Part shown: piece after piece, positions 24,515 through 33,342 of the stretch | How positions within the stretch are numbered: position 1 is the first letter of the stretch | Layout: each line of letters opens with the position of its first letter | NCBI RefSeq assembly: GCF_014697625.1 | Contig: NZ_JACJSG010000055.1 | Coordinates: forward strand, 1 to 49,637 | Direction of reading: 5' to 3' | DNA from: Anabaena azotica FACHB-119 | GTDB taxonomy: Bacteria > Cyanobacteriota > Cyanobacteriia > Cyanobacteriales > Nostocaceae | DNA: 49,637 bases | Program-made: the position numbers and the translations under genes | The notes under the pieces: model-generated | The model's database searches: none | What the model was told of the DNA's origin: nothing | The model's input: only the letters and a program-made list of their open reading frames with translations

Positions 24515-27118
24515 TTAGTTGCTTGTAGGTTCAGATTGAATTAACTCTTCTACACTAATATTTTCTGCTCCTATGCTTTGAGTTTCATTATTTTCATTAT
24601 CCTTTTCAGCTTTTGGAATTACTTGTACAGATATTTTAGGTATATATTTTAGAAAATCCAATTTATTTCTGAAAATTTTGTAGTTATCTACAACTTTATT
24701 TAGTTCATATTCAAGTTGAAACTCAGATCGTATTTGCTGTATCTTAGTTCTTATTTCTTCGCTTTCTTTACTGTTATCCAGTTTTTGTTCTATCTCTTTC
24801 AAAAAATAATTTGCTGTACTGCGTTTTGTTTTATTAGGGTTGTTATCAAGAAAATGTTTAACTAGGCGGCTCAATTTTTGGGAAACACTTTCCAAGCTTA
24901 ATATATCCAATGCTTTTTTTTGTAAATCATTTAATTTAATAAATAAGACTTTAAAATTCTCAATAAGTATTTTTATATCAGATTTATGTGGGTGATTTTC
25001 CATTTGTTCTTGACTTATACCTTGAATAAAGTCAATAATACTTCTTGCGAACCCGACTCTATCAATACTATGTTCACTATGCTCTAAAAATAAAGCATCT
25101 TGTATTGCACTAAATACTGTTGCACCTTTACGAATCTCTCCATCAACATACTCTGATATAGTTTTGTAGTTAAACTCACTTAACCCATAGACTTCTTGTA
25201 AATAAGCTTTGACCGCTTCTAAGCATATTGATATAGGAATAATATCTTCTATTTCTATTATTTTTTCACTATTTATTCCTTTAAATTCTGAGTATAAATC
25301 TCCTATCTGAAGTATAAATTCATTATTAAGAAAAGCCTTTTTATGATGGGTTCTTACTAATCTAACTTTAGAGGCTTCTGCTATATCATTGCTACTCATC
25401 AAAGCAATCATAGCTGGTCTTTCTATATCTCTACCACGAGCTAAATAAGCAATTGCTAACATATTACTAGAACCATCCGTTGGAATAATAGTAATATTGT
25501 TTAGATCGAGAGTTTCTTCAGGAGGTATAGCAGATAAAGAGCGTAAATATGTTGCTAATCCAGAAATTAATATTTGGGTACTTATATTTTCAACTAATAA
25601 ATTACAGTTACCAATAAAGCTTGTTTCTCCTACAAAAGCTCCAAAAGCCGATCGGAGAGGTTCATAATGATGCTTTGCTGCATCGTTAACTACTCTTGTA
25701 CCCTCGTCATTTACACCTTTCTCTAAAACACGAACTCTTTCTGGATAATTCTTATCAATAAGAAAAGGTGAATGAGTAACATAAATTACTTGGATAGGAT
25801 TTCTATCATCTTCTGGATTAGCAAAAGCTTGAAATATTTTTAGAAGATTTTGTTGAGCTTGACTAGATAAGTATTGATCTGGCTCGTCCATTAAAAGTAT
25901 TTCTGAGACATTAGGCTGAGAAATATGAGATTTATATTGTATATAGTAACTTAAAAAATATTTTAAGCCACTACTCCTTTCTTGGAATGAATATTCTGAA
26001 CCAGTTCTATCTTTAATAGCAAAGCCAATATCATAATCTTTAGGTGAAATAACTAATTGAAAATTTTGGTCTTGAACCCACCAATTAGGAAAATTTAAAT
26101 TTTCTGCTAAAGATTTATTGATTTGTTCGGTAATAGCGCGTGTAAAGCCTTCATTTTCAGTCAGCATTGATGCTGCGAGTTCAATAAGAGCCTTTGGATC
26201 AATCTTAGCTACATTACAAATTAATTTATAAGCGAGTTGAATTTCAGCCTGGCGTTTTTCAGATAAATTTTCAGATTGCGGTAAAAATTCTTTATAAATT
26301 TTATTTAGAGCTTCTGGTGGTTTGGTGCTATCAGATTTTGCAGATGAACTAGCATTTTTTTGATTTCCTTTCTTCTTTTCTTGAGCTATCCAATCATCTA
26401 TTAATTGAGTTATTTCAGTTCTTTTTTGACGTTCTAGTTTTCCAAAATAAGTTGTAATTTCTTTTGGTAACTCTTTAGTAGAAACTCCAGATTCTTCAAT
26501 CAACCTAATAATAGGTACACTGTCTGGTAGAGCAGTCTTTGAATTAATTTCAAAAGGTTGCGGTAATAATTTAAGAAGATTTGAAACTTTATTATGTGCA
26601 ATAGAAAATTCTAAAAAATCGTCATGGTCTAAATCTACTTCTTTCTTATTAGGTATATATACACGAATATCGTTACTGTTATTTCTAAATATTAGAAAGT
26701 TAGTAAAATGTAGATTTTCTTTAGATGTGTTACAATTTTTAACAATAATATCTTTATCTTTTACATCTAAATTAGTATATTCAAACCCAAAGTCAGGATA
26801 CATCATTTTATCCTGTTGCGCTGTAAATAACTCTGAATAACGACAAAAATCCTGTCTTTGAATTTCTGTTCCTTCAAAGTCGATACCTGTTATTCCTTTA
26901 GCAATAGCACTTAAAAGATGAGATTTTCCAGATTCATTAGCTCCTACAACTGTTGTGATTTGTGCATCAATCGGAATTTCTACATAGGGATACCATAATT
27001 CTTGATTTATTTTTTCCCAAGGCTTCTTATTTATCTTTCCATAATGATATTCAGAAAACTTAAGATAATCATAATTAAATGATTTATAAAAACGTATAAA
27101 AACAGTTTTTAGTAGCAT
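24515..27118 (-). CDS. OLD-like AAA/ABC-type ATPase with degenerate TOPRIM region, 867 aa
   Basis: Walker A is GANESGKS (59-66). A ~300-residue helical insertion follows, then the ABC signature region RSSGLKYFLSYY, Walker B with D411-E412 (LLMDEPDQYL) and the switch VTHSPF. The part behind it has the place and rhythm of a TOPRIM nuclease (LLVEN with E510; NITIIPTDGSSNMLAIAYLA; ALMSSNDIA with D578), but the usual VEGxxD and DxD acids are only partly present. Proteins of this class include OLD nucleases and other anti-phage effectors. No partner helicase gene is adjacent. AT-rich codon use differs from the GC-richer neighbours, which suggests acquisition. Confidence 0.75.
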   Translation of the reverse strand: MLLKTVFIRFYKSFNYDYLKFSEYHYGKINKKPWEKINQELWYPYVEIPIDAQITTVVGANESGKSHLLSAIAKGITGIDFEGTEIQRQDFCRYSELFTAQQDKMMYPDFGFEYTNLDVKDKDIIVKNCNTSKENLHFTNFLIFRNNSNDIRVYIPNKKEVDLDHDDFLEFSIAHNKVSNLLKLLPQPFEINSKTALPDSVPIIRLIEESGVSTKELPKEITTYFGKLERQKRTEITQLIDDWIAQEKKKGNQKNASSSAKSDSTKPPEALNKIYKEFLPQSENLSEKRQAEIQLAYKLICNVAKIDPKALIELAASMLTENEGFTRAITEQINKSLAENLNFPNWWVQDQNFQLVISPKDYDIGFAIKDRTGSEYSFQERSSGLKYFLSYYIQYKSHISQPNVSEILLMDEPDQYLSSQAQQNLLKIFQAFANPEDDRNPIQVIYVTHSPFLIDKNYPERVRVLEKGVNDEGTRVVNDAAKHHYEPLRSAFGAFVGETSFIGNCNLLVENISTQILISGLATYLRSLSAIPPEETLDLNNITIIPTDGSSNMLAIAYLARGRDIERPAMIALMSSNDIAEASKVRLVRTHHKKAFLNNEFILQIGDLYSEFKGINSEKIIEIEDIIPISICLEAVKAYLQEVYGLSEFNYKTISEYVDGEIRKGATVFSAIQDALFLEHSEHSIDRVGFARSIIDFIQGISQEQMENHPHKSDIKILIENFKVLFIKLNDLQKKALDILSLESVSQKLSRLVKHFLDNNPNKTKRSTANYFLKEIEQKLDNSKESEEIRTKIQQIRSEFQLEYELNKVVDNYKIFRNKLDFLKYIPKISVQVIPKAEKDNENNETQSIGAENISVEELIQSEPTSN

Positions 27119-27780
27119 ACTTTCCTAATAAATTTAACACTAAATTGTAAACACTTGGTTTTAGAAATATTTATGGTAGAATTTGTATAAAATTTTACTT
27201 TACTAATTGATACGCTAAGTAAGTGATTTACAGTGATTACATCATAAAATTGCTAAAGCTCGCTTGTAACCCGTTAATATACTGTTTTTTAGATCAAATT
27301 TTAGAAAGTAGCAAAAATAAAAAGTAGATTGCAAGTATAAAGCCATCAGCAAGTATATGGTAACTTAGCGCAATCGTTCTAGTCTTACTCACCTATTCCA
27401 CCAATCATATCTGCCCCTCCCAAGATTCCAGTTGCCCCTTGCGCCCCCTCCACTTAAGGCATGACGCATGACAGGGCCGCCCAGACCTATCACCATGATT
27501 ATGGTGCAGTAGGTGGACAATCTCATGCGCTACCACGGACGGCAACGCTGACACGGGCGTGGCGGTTGCGGGTGATGTTGTGGTACGTTTCGCAAACCTG
27601 CTTTTGTTGGGGTATCTTGTCTGGTGTGCTTCGACTCACCACAAAAAGTATAAAGTATTGGCATTAATTACCCCTGTTTTGTCACTCTCCAAAAACATTT
27701 ACCATTTCTTAATCCTAGAGCTTTTGTAAAGCAAGTGCTTGCTCAATTTTTTTCTAATAATACAAGAGTCACTTTTTCTA
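27119..27780. other. Spacer with a GC-rich island
   Basis: AT-rich flanks surround a GC-rich island at about 27440-27620. Both plus-strand frames there are open for 60-80 codons, but neither resembles a known protein or has a ribosome site; it may be a relic of an inserted gene. Otherwise nothing was recognised. Confidence 0.35.
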
Positions 27781-27782
27781 AT

Positions 27783-27941
27783 ATAGGATTCCTACTTGAT
27801 TTTTGAACAGATACTTAAATGTGTAGGGTGTGTTAGCGACAGCGTAACGCACCTACCCTGATACTTTGGGTGCGTTACGGCTTACGCCTAACACACCCTA
27901 CACATACTTAGATTTTTTCAGAAATCAAATCGGATTCCTAT
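27783..27941. mobile_element. Palindromic ~160-bp MITE-like repeat
   Basis: The outer arms ATAGGATTCC and GGATTCCTAT continue inward as TTGATTT..., then TGTGTAGGGTGTGTTAG / CTAACACACCCTACACA and GCGTAACGCACC / GGTGCGTTACG. The whole unit can fold into one long hairpin. The TGTAGGGTGTGTTAG core is a widespread cyanobacterial repeat. TA flanks each end. Confidence 0.75.
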
Positions 27942-28031
27942 AGTATAGTTTGTATTGATTGCCTCATGAGGCTTCTAGGGATCACCCTCCCCGAAAGTAA
28001 CAGAAGAGGGATAAGTCCCAGAATGAAAATC

Positions 28032-30641
28032 TCATTCAGCTTCTCCACTAAGAGCAAATGCAGCCCACATACTCGGACAATTACGATATTCTTGCATCAC
28101 TGTTAATATAGCTTGACGTAAAGCTTGAGCTTTATTCATGCCTGTGCAGAGATTTCTATAAAACTCAATCATTAAAACTTTGGTAGAACTATCTTGAACT
28201 TCCCACAGAGATAATATTACGCTAGGAACACCAGCAAGAAATAAACAACGAGACAAACCAAGGATACCATCACTAGTAATTATTCCTCTTCCAGTATCAC
28301 AAGCGCTCAGAACAACTAATTCAGCATTTAATTTTAAATCTAAAATTTCACTAGAAGTTAATAAGCCATCATCGTTATCTGATGGAGCTAAAGCTATGGC
28401 TCCTGGTATTACTAATTTATTAATATATAGTAGTCCATGAGTAGCAAAATGGATCAGTCGCGCTTTAGGCATCTTTTGCAGAATATGTGATTTAATAGCC
28501 TTTTGGCCAGTTAGAGCATCTGTTTTAAGTAATAAAGCTATTTCATTTGCTTCTTCTTCAGCATGAAATAATGGTTTTAACTGTTGTGGTGGTTGAGAGT
28601 ATTTATCTATTGGCATTGTTGGATTTCCTACCACAAGAGCATTAATAAAATCTTCTTTTTCTTGAGAATATATATTTCTCAGTCTTTCTCTTTGTTGGAG
28701 AGTTAAGTTCAGGGTCATGATAGAAGGAATTGTTAATATAGTATATTCCTCAATTAAAAATTTGCCATTACTATTGTTCTGCAATGCGGAGAAAGGAACC
28801 AAAAATAACTGATTGCTTGGAACAAAAATTACAAGCTGATTGGTTTCAGTTGGCAGTAAATTATGAATTGGCTGAATTAAATATTGGTAAAGCTGCTGTG
28901 CTAAGGCTTGAGCATCATTCGCCCAGGAGGAACTAGCAATTCTTTGATGTGCCTCTACTATAATTTCTTCTAAAGGTATATTCTCTTCCATTAACATTGT
29001 TAAATCTACATTACGAAAGTAAATTTCGCCTGTCGGTTTAATAACCCAAATATACAAAATGGAAAATTCTTTAAAATAAAAAGTTGAGTATTCAACGATT
29101 ATTGCTTTATGTGATTCTGCAATGCGTCTAATTGTACTAATATTAGGTAGATTAATTTCTAATTCTAAATTTAATGCTTGAATAGATTCTAAAGACTTCG
29201 TTGATAAATGTTTAGACAATAATTCTACAAATGCCCTAGTACGGCTTCTTTCAGAAATCTCTAGAGCTTCAGATATTTTGTTTTGATCTATTAAGACTTT
29301 TTGCAGTAATAAGTAGGGAGATAGCTGAGTTTCAAAAATTGAAATTTTATCGCTATCCTTAATTAATTGTGAACGAATTTTTTCCAAATTTTTGATTGCA
29401 TCATACAATATTTTTTCAGATTCCTCTAGTTTGTTAATTTGAAGTAACGCATACCCTAAATTATTTAAATATTTGCTTTTATAAATAGTATCACCTATTT
29501 CTTGAAAAATAGTTATAGACCTTTGATAGTATCTTATTGCTTCCTCAAATTGATTTAATAATAAATAAGCATTTGCCATATTACAAAGAGCTATTGATTC
29601 TCCTGTTCTGTCATTAATTTTTTGCGTAAGAGTAAAATACTGGCTATATAATTTAAGTGCTAAATTATATTGCTCGCACTTCATATAAAAATTACCGATT
29701 CCAACCAATGAATCAGCTTGTCCTTGATAATCTCCTATCTTTTGAGCTATTTTTAACCCTTGATCATAATAAGCAAAAGCTTTATTATAATTATTAATAG
29801 CAAAAAAACTATTACCCAACCCAATAAGCGCATTTATTTGTCCATTATAATAAGATATTATTTGTGAAGTTTCTAAAAAATTTTGATAATAAATAATAGC
29901 TTCTTCATATTTACCGAAATGGTAAAAAAGATTACCTAATGCGCCTGAAGAAGCTGCTTCACCTCGACGATTATTAATTTTCCTTTCGATGTTCAGAGAT
30001 TTCTGATAATAATTTATAGATGTTTGAAGTTGCCCTAAATTTTGATATACATCTCCAAGATTACTTAATGCAGCAGCCTCACATACTTGATATTCGTTTT
30101 TCTGTGAAATATCTAAAGATTCTTCAAGGTATTTAATTGCATTATCATATTCTCCTAGTAAGATATAAATTTCTCCTAAATTATTTAATGCTCCTGCTTT
30201 ACCTTCAATATTATAGTTATTAATAATACTTAAAAAGTTATTTTCATATTTTAAAGCTTTGCGAAATTCTCCTATAGAACGGTAAGATTGACTTAAACAA
30301 TGGTAAACCGCAGCTTGCATATCATAATTATCTATTTCTAATGCTAGAGTTAAAGATTTATGAAGAAATTTAATACCTTTTTGATATTTCCCTAACAAAA
30401 AATAAGCGTACCCGATTTGAAATAATAATCTCTCATTTATATCGAACTTTGACTCATCTATTCTTTCAAGAGTTTTAATTGATTGTTCTAAAATGCGTAA
30501 TGCTTTTTTAGGATTATCAGGGTTACCTGTATATAAAGTAATTCCTTCTTGTAGCTTATTTTGGCATTCAGAGATTGTTATAAAAAACAACTCTTGAATT
30601 AAATTATAGTTTTTATTTTTACTACTTTTATATTTTTTCAT
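28032..30641 (-). CDS. TPR-CHAT protease, 869 aa
   Basis: Residues 40-430 are about ten TPR units of the 40-residue Nostoc type (LGxxYxxLGxYxxAIxYYxxSL). The CHAT caspase-like peptidase domain occupies roughly 530-865: VIFVPSNQLFLVPFSAL, then HFATHG with catalytic His735 and LSACDTG with Cys781, then GLSRCLFLAGVPSVILSLW and WAAFALSGE at the end. Both catalytic residues are intact. TPR-CHAT proteins occur widely in cyanobacteria; some relatives act as proteases in anti-phage or cell-death systems (for example TPR-CHAT with gRAMP). Here no CRISPR genes are near. There is no ribosome site, and codon use is AT-rich. Confidence 0.9.
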   Translation of the reverse strand: MKKYKSSKNKNYNLIQELFFITISECQNKLQEGITLYTGNPDNPKKALRILEQSIKTLERIDESKFDINERLLFQIGYAYFLLGKYQKGIKFLHKSLTLALEIDNYDMQAAVYHCLSQSYRSIGEFRKALKYENNFLSIINNYNIEGKAGALNNLGEIYILLGEYDNAIKYLEESLDISQKNEYQVCEAAALSNLGDVYQNLGQLQTSINYYQKSLNIERKINNRRGEAASSGALGNLFYHFGKYEEAIIYYQNFLETSQIISYYNGQINALIGLGNSFFAINNYNKAFAYYDQGLKIAQKIGDYQGQADSLVGIGNFYMKCEQYNLALKLYSQYFTLTQKINDRTGESIALCNMANAYLLLNQFEEAIRYYQRSITIFQEIGDTIYKSKYLNNLGYALLQINKLEESEKILYDAIKNLEKIRSQLIKDSDKISIFETQLSPYLLLQKVLIDQNKISEALEISERSRTRAFVELLSKHLSTKSLESIQALNLELEINLPNISTIRRIAESHKAIIVEYSTFYFKEFSILYIWVIKPTGEIYFRNVDLTMLMEENIPLEEIIVEAHQRIASSSWANDAQALAQQLYQYLIQPIHNLLPTETNQLVIFVPSNQLFLVPFSALQNNSNGKFLIEEYTILTIPSIMTLNLTLQQRERLRNIYSQEKEDFINALVVGNPTMPIDKYSQPPQQLKPLFHAEEEANEIALLLKTDALTGQKAIKSHILQKMPKARLIHFATHGLLYINKLVIPGAIALAPSDNDDGLLTSSEILDLKLNAELVVLSACDTGRGIITSDGILGLSRCLFLAGVPSVILSLWEVQDSSTKVLMIEFYRNLCTGMNKAQALRQAILTVMQEYRNCPSMWAAFALSGEAE

Positions 30642-30720
30642 ACATTTTCATGTAAATAAGTAAGCTAATTTAATAACAATTTTACTAAAATAATGAAGTG
30701 ATTGCTTGCATTGTAAGTTC

Positions 30721-31115
30721 ATTGTTTTACTCTCTCTCCCACTCCATCAACTGCCCATCCACAACCACATAACCCGACTGCGGACACTTCCGCACTAAAC
30801 CTCGTAATTACAATTTGCAAGGCGGGGTCATCTTGCCAACACACCATTAGAAAATCTAACCCAGGATTTCCTTTGAATAACCCTGCCAACTTGAGTGTAT
30901 CCATGCGCCTGGGTCTAACCTTCGACCTTTCGGCGATCGCTTGACCATTTGTCTGTCTGTGTTTCCGGCTCAGGGGTGGACGGCGGGGAAATATGGACTT
31001 TATGACTTGTTCCCGGCTCAACACCTAAGTCTTGATTCTCCGCCGACAACGGAGTGGGTTGGTTTTGCTGCTTTGGTTCTTCGTTTTGAGCTAACGCATT
31101 TTCAAAACCAAGAAC
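30721..31115 (-). pseudogene. 3' copy of the 416-aa plasmid protein gene, frameshifted
   Basis: The translation RPRRMDTLKLAGLFKGNPG and DPALQIVITR match the end of the 416-aa gene at 32010-33260. One extra T after ACGAGG shifts the frame; in the other frame the original ending GLVRKCPQSGYVVVDG, then EWERE, is still readable. The 5' two thirds are missing. The similarity fades near 31115. Confidence 0.8.
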
Positions 31116-31250
31116 AACGGATGCTAAAGGAGAATAAGCGGTTTCAGCTTGATATAGCGCAGTTGTGTCGTTTAGCTTTGTGCTAAATCAGTCATTTATG
31201 TTACTTTGTTATAGTAAGTAGATGTATTTACCAATACTTATTTTTAAACT

Positions 31251-31625
31251 ATGACAAAGGGTTTTGGAAAATCAAGAGACAGCGACATTCCTAATGAAGA
31301 AAAAAAAGCTCGAATCCTACAAAAATTAAATGATGAGCGAGACACTATACTAGCCTTTTTTTGGAAAAATTATCTCACACAAGGGAATGGAGCAGTAATT
31401 ATACGAGCAGTAGAAGATGAAGTTCAGATGACTTACCGTCCACAAGATAAGATAAATGACTACAAAGATTTAAAGATTGTTCTAGGTAATGATCCTAATA
31501 TTGCAGCAGTTGTTTTTGCTTATTTCAAAAAAAACGAATATTTAGTAACAACCTTAATAGGGACAAAGACACCACCGGAATGTTATCAAGATATGCCAAA
31601 AGATTTAAAATCCGAAGATTTATGA
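31251..31625 (+). CDS. Hypothetical protein, 124 aa
   Basis: A charged, soluble protein (MTKGFGKSRDSDIPNEEKK ... ILAFFWKNYLTQGNGAVII ... VVFAYFKKNEYLVTTLIGT). It has no signal peptide or membrane segment and no recognised motif. The codon use is AT-rich, like the CHAT and OLD genes. It has its own AT-rich upstream region but no clear ribosome site. It may belong to the same acquired region. Confidence 0.5.
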   Translation: MTKGFGKSRDSDIPNEEKKARILQKLNDERDTILAFFWKNYLTQGNGAVIIRAVEDEVQMTYRPQDKINDYKDLKIVLGNDPNIAAVVFAYFKKNEYLVTTLIGTKTPPECYQDMPKDLKSEDL

Positions 31626-31720
31626 ATAAAATTAAATACAACTAAATCAGCTACGCTTATACGCACTATTTGATGCTATGAATGTAAAAATTTGAACTAC
31701 CATAAAATATGGATAAAAAC

Positions 31721-32005
31721 TTAGAATGGCGCATTAAAAAACACGCCCTGCGGTGATTTTACCTCTTTCCACGTCCGCAATGCCTCCTTGAGATACGCGA
31801 TCGCACCTGGCACATTCGCCCAGTAACGCTTGACCGTCTGCTGAATCTCCCAGTTTAGCCGAAACTGTGGAGTACAAGGAATTTATCTTAACTGTTGCAA
31901 TACCCCCTGAACTTCCTGCTGACTGGGCTGTACTGATTTATCTTGTGGCTCATGCAGCGATGGCTGCGCCAACGTCTGCGACGAACGCTTTCGGTATTGG
32001 CGCAC
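31721..32005 (-). pseudogene. Small plasmid gene broken by an in-frame stop
   Basis: A frame beginning at GTG 32005, four bases past the end of the 416-aa gene and behind its GGGAGAGAGAG, reads VRQYRKRSSQTLAQPSLHEP ... VLQQLR, hits TAA at 31883-31885, then continues in frame as IPCTPQFRLNWEIQQTVKRY ... FFNAPF to a stop at 31721. The total is about 94 residues. The coding look on both sides suggests a single nonsense change, such as CAA to TAA. Its position implies translational coupling with the 416-aa gene. The EIQQTVKRYWANVPGAIAYL part resembles tails of plasmid proteins in this group. Confidence 0.5.
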
Positions 32006-32009
32006 TGCA

Positions 32010-33260
32010 TTACTCTCTCTCCCACTCTATCAACACCCCATCAACTACAACCAAACCCCACTGCGGACACTTACGCACTAACCTCGTAATCACAATCTGC
32101 AAAGCGGGGTCATCGTTCCAGCACTCCATGAGAAAATCTAAGCCTGGGTTTTCCTTGAGTAACCCCGCCATCTTTAATTTCTCCATGCGCCAAGGTCGAG
32201 CCTTTGACCGAAGGGCGATCGCTTCACTTGACCATTTGTCAGGCTGTGTTTCTGGCTCAGGGGCGGACGGCGCGGAAATATGGCCTTCATGACTGGTTTT
32301 CGGCTCAACACCCAAGTCCTGTTTCTCACTCAGCAACAGGGCGGGTTGACTTTGACTTACTGGTTCCTCACTTTGCGTTACCGAATTTTCAAAACCGGAA
32401 GCACCCGGCGCGGCGGAAATATGGCCTTCATGACTGGCTTTCGGCTCAACACCCAAGTCCTCCTTCTCTGTCAACAACGGAGCGGGTTGACTTGGTACAT
32501 CATCTACGAGCGCCAGCGACGTGCAGTCCGTTACCGCAGGTAACTCTTCTCTTTCTTCCACGCTTTCCAAGGTCTGAGGCGACGCATCCCCCAAGGATGC
32601 GATCGCCGTCTCATCACCGTGCGAATTTTCGTTTTGCGTGGAAGACCTAACTACCTTACCAACAACCTTAGTTGGTTGTTGGTAGGTAGTTAAAGAATTG
32701 TTAGAAACGTTGTTAGGTTTCTGGAAGCCTTGCAAATCCTCACTTTTTTGACCATTCTTTTGGAATTGTTCCAAATCAGGTTGGATTGATTCCACGCCGG
32801 GATGGTTTTGATTGGGTTCGGCGTGGTTGATTTCCTCCCCGGCTTGGACGCTGTTCTCATTACAAGAATTAGTTTCGCCTGATGTGGACGACTCCCAATA
32901 GAATCGATTGTAATACCCATGCAAATTACGGACACGGTAGCCAATCAACCCAGGTCTACCAGAGGGCAAACGGCCAAACACTTCCTCATATTGAAATAAC
33001 CCCTGAGCCGTCAATGCCGCACCTGCTTTTTGCATGGACTTGTAGGTTAGATTGGTATCCAGTTTGTGAGCAGCCCCACCAAATTGTTCTGCTGCAACCG
33101 AGTCCAGCCATAACTGCTGCACACAAGGCGGTTGCTGTCTTACCCAGTTGATATCCTCTATCGAGATTTTGCAGTGGAGTCTAATGGATTTCTCGTCTGT
33201 GGATTTTTGGCGATCGCTGTTTTTCTGACCACCTTTAATTGCTTTCAATGCTGTAGTCAT
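32010..33260 (-). CDS. Plasmid protein with N-terminal winged-helix-like and conserved C-terminal domain, 416 aa
   Basis: The start has GGGGAA 6-10 bases upstream. Residues 25-125 (IRLHCKISIEDINWVRQQPP ... YKSMQKAGAALTAQGLFQYEE) look like a winged-helix DNA-binding domain. The middle is disordered and holds a tandem duplication, LL(T/S)EK(E/Q)DLGVEPK(A/T)SHEGHISA, with about 47 residues between the copies. The C-terminal ~70 residues (RMEKLKMAGLLKENPGLDFL ... EWERE) are conserved in the frameshifted copy at 30.7 kb. It may act in plasmid replication or maintenance, but this is a guess; no family is named. Confidence 0.65.
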   Translation of the reverse strand: MTTALKAIKGGQKNSDRQKSTDEKSIRLHCKISIEDINWVRQQPPCVQQLWLDSVAAEQFGGAAHKLDTNLTYKSMQKAGAALTAQGLFQYEEVFGRLPSGRPGLIGYRVRNLHGYYNRFYWESSTSGETNSCNENSVQAGEEINHAEPNQNHPGVESIQPDLEQFQKNGQKSEDLQGFQKPNNVSNNSLTTYQQPTKVVGKVVRSSTQNENSHGDETAIASLGDASPQTLESVEEREELPAVTDCTSLALVDDVPSQPAPLLTEKEDLGVEPKASHEGHISAAPGASGFENSVTQSEEPVSQSQPALLLSEKQDLGVEPKTSHEGHISAPSAPEPETQPDKWSSEAIALRSKARPWRMEKLKMAGLLKENPGLDFLMECWNDDPALQIVITRLVRKCPQWGLVVVDGVLIEWERE

Positions 33261-33342
33261 AGTATTCCCCTAATTTTGAGTATGACAATATCGGCGGTAC
33301 TGTATTCGTGCCGCATTTGTTGAGTGGACTATTTAGTCGTTG

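Noticed and set aside
24515..27118. ATPase as a Gabija GajA
   Set aside because: No adjacent GajB-type helicase gene, and the TOPRIM acids are incomplete.
27461..27667. 68-codon plus-strand frame as a gene
   Set aside because: No ribosome site, no recognisable motif, a competing open frame, and odd composition; better described as a GC-rich relic.
28032..30641. CHAT protein as part of a type III-E CRISPR (gRAMP) system
   Set aside because: No gRAMP, reverse transcriptase, Cas1 or repeat array lies in the window.
30941..31186. 81-codon plus-strand frame as a gene
   Set aside because: It is antisense to the frameshifted 3' copy of the 416-aa gene and has no ribosome site.
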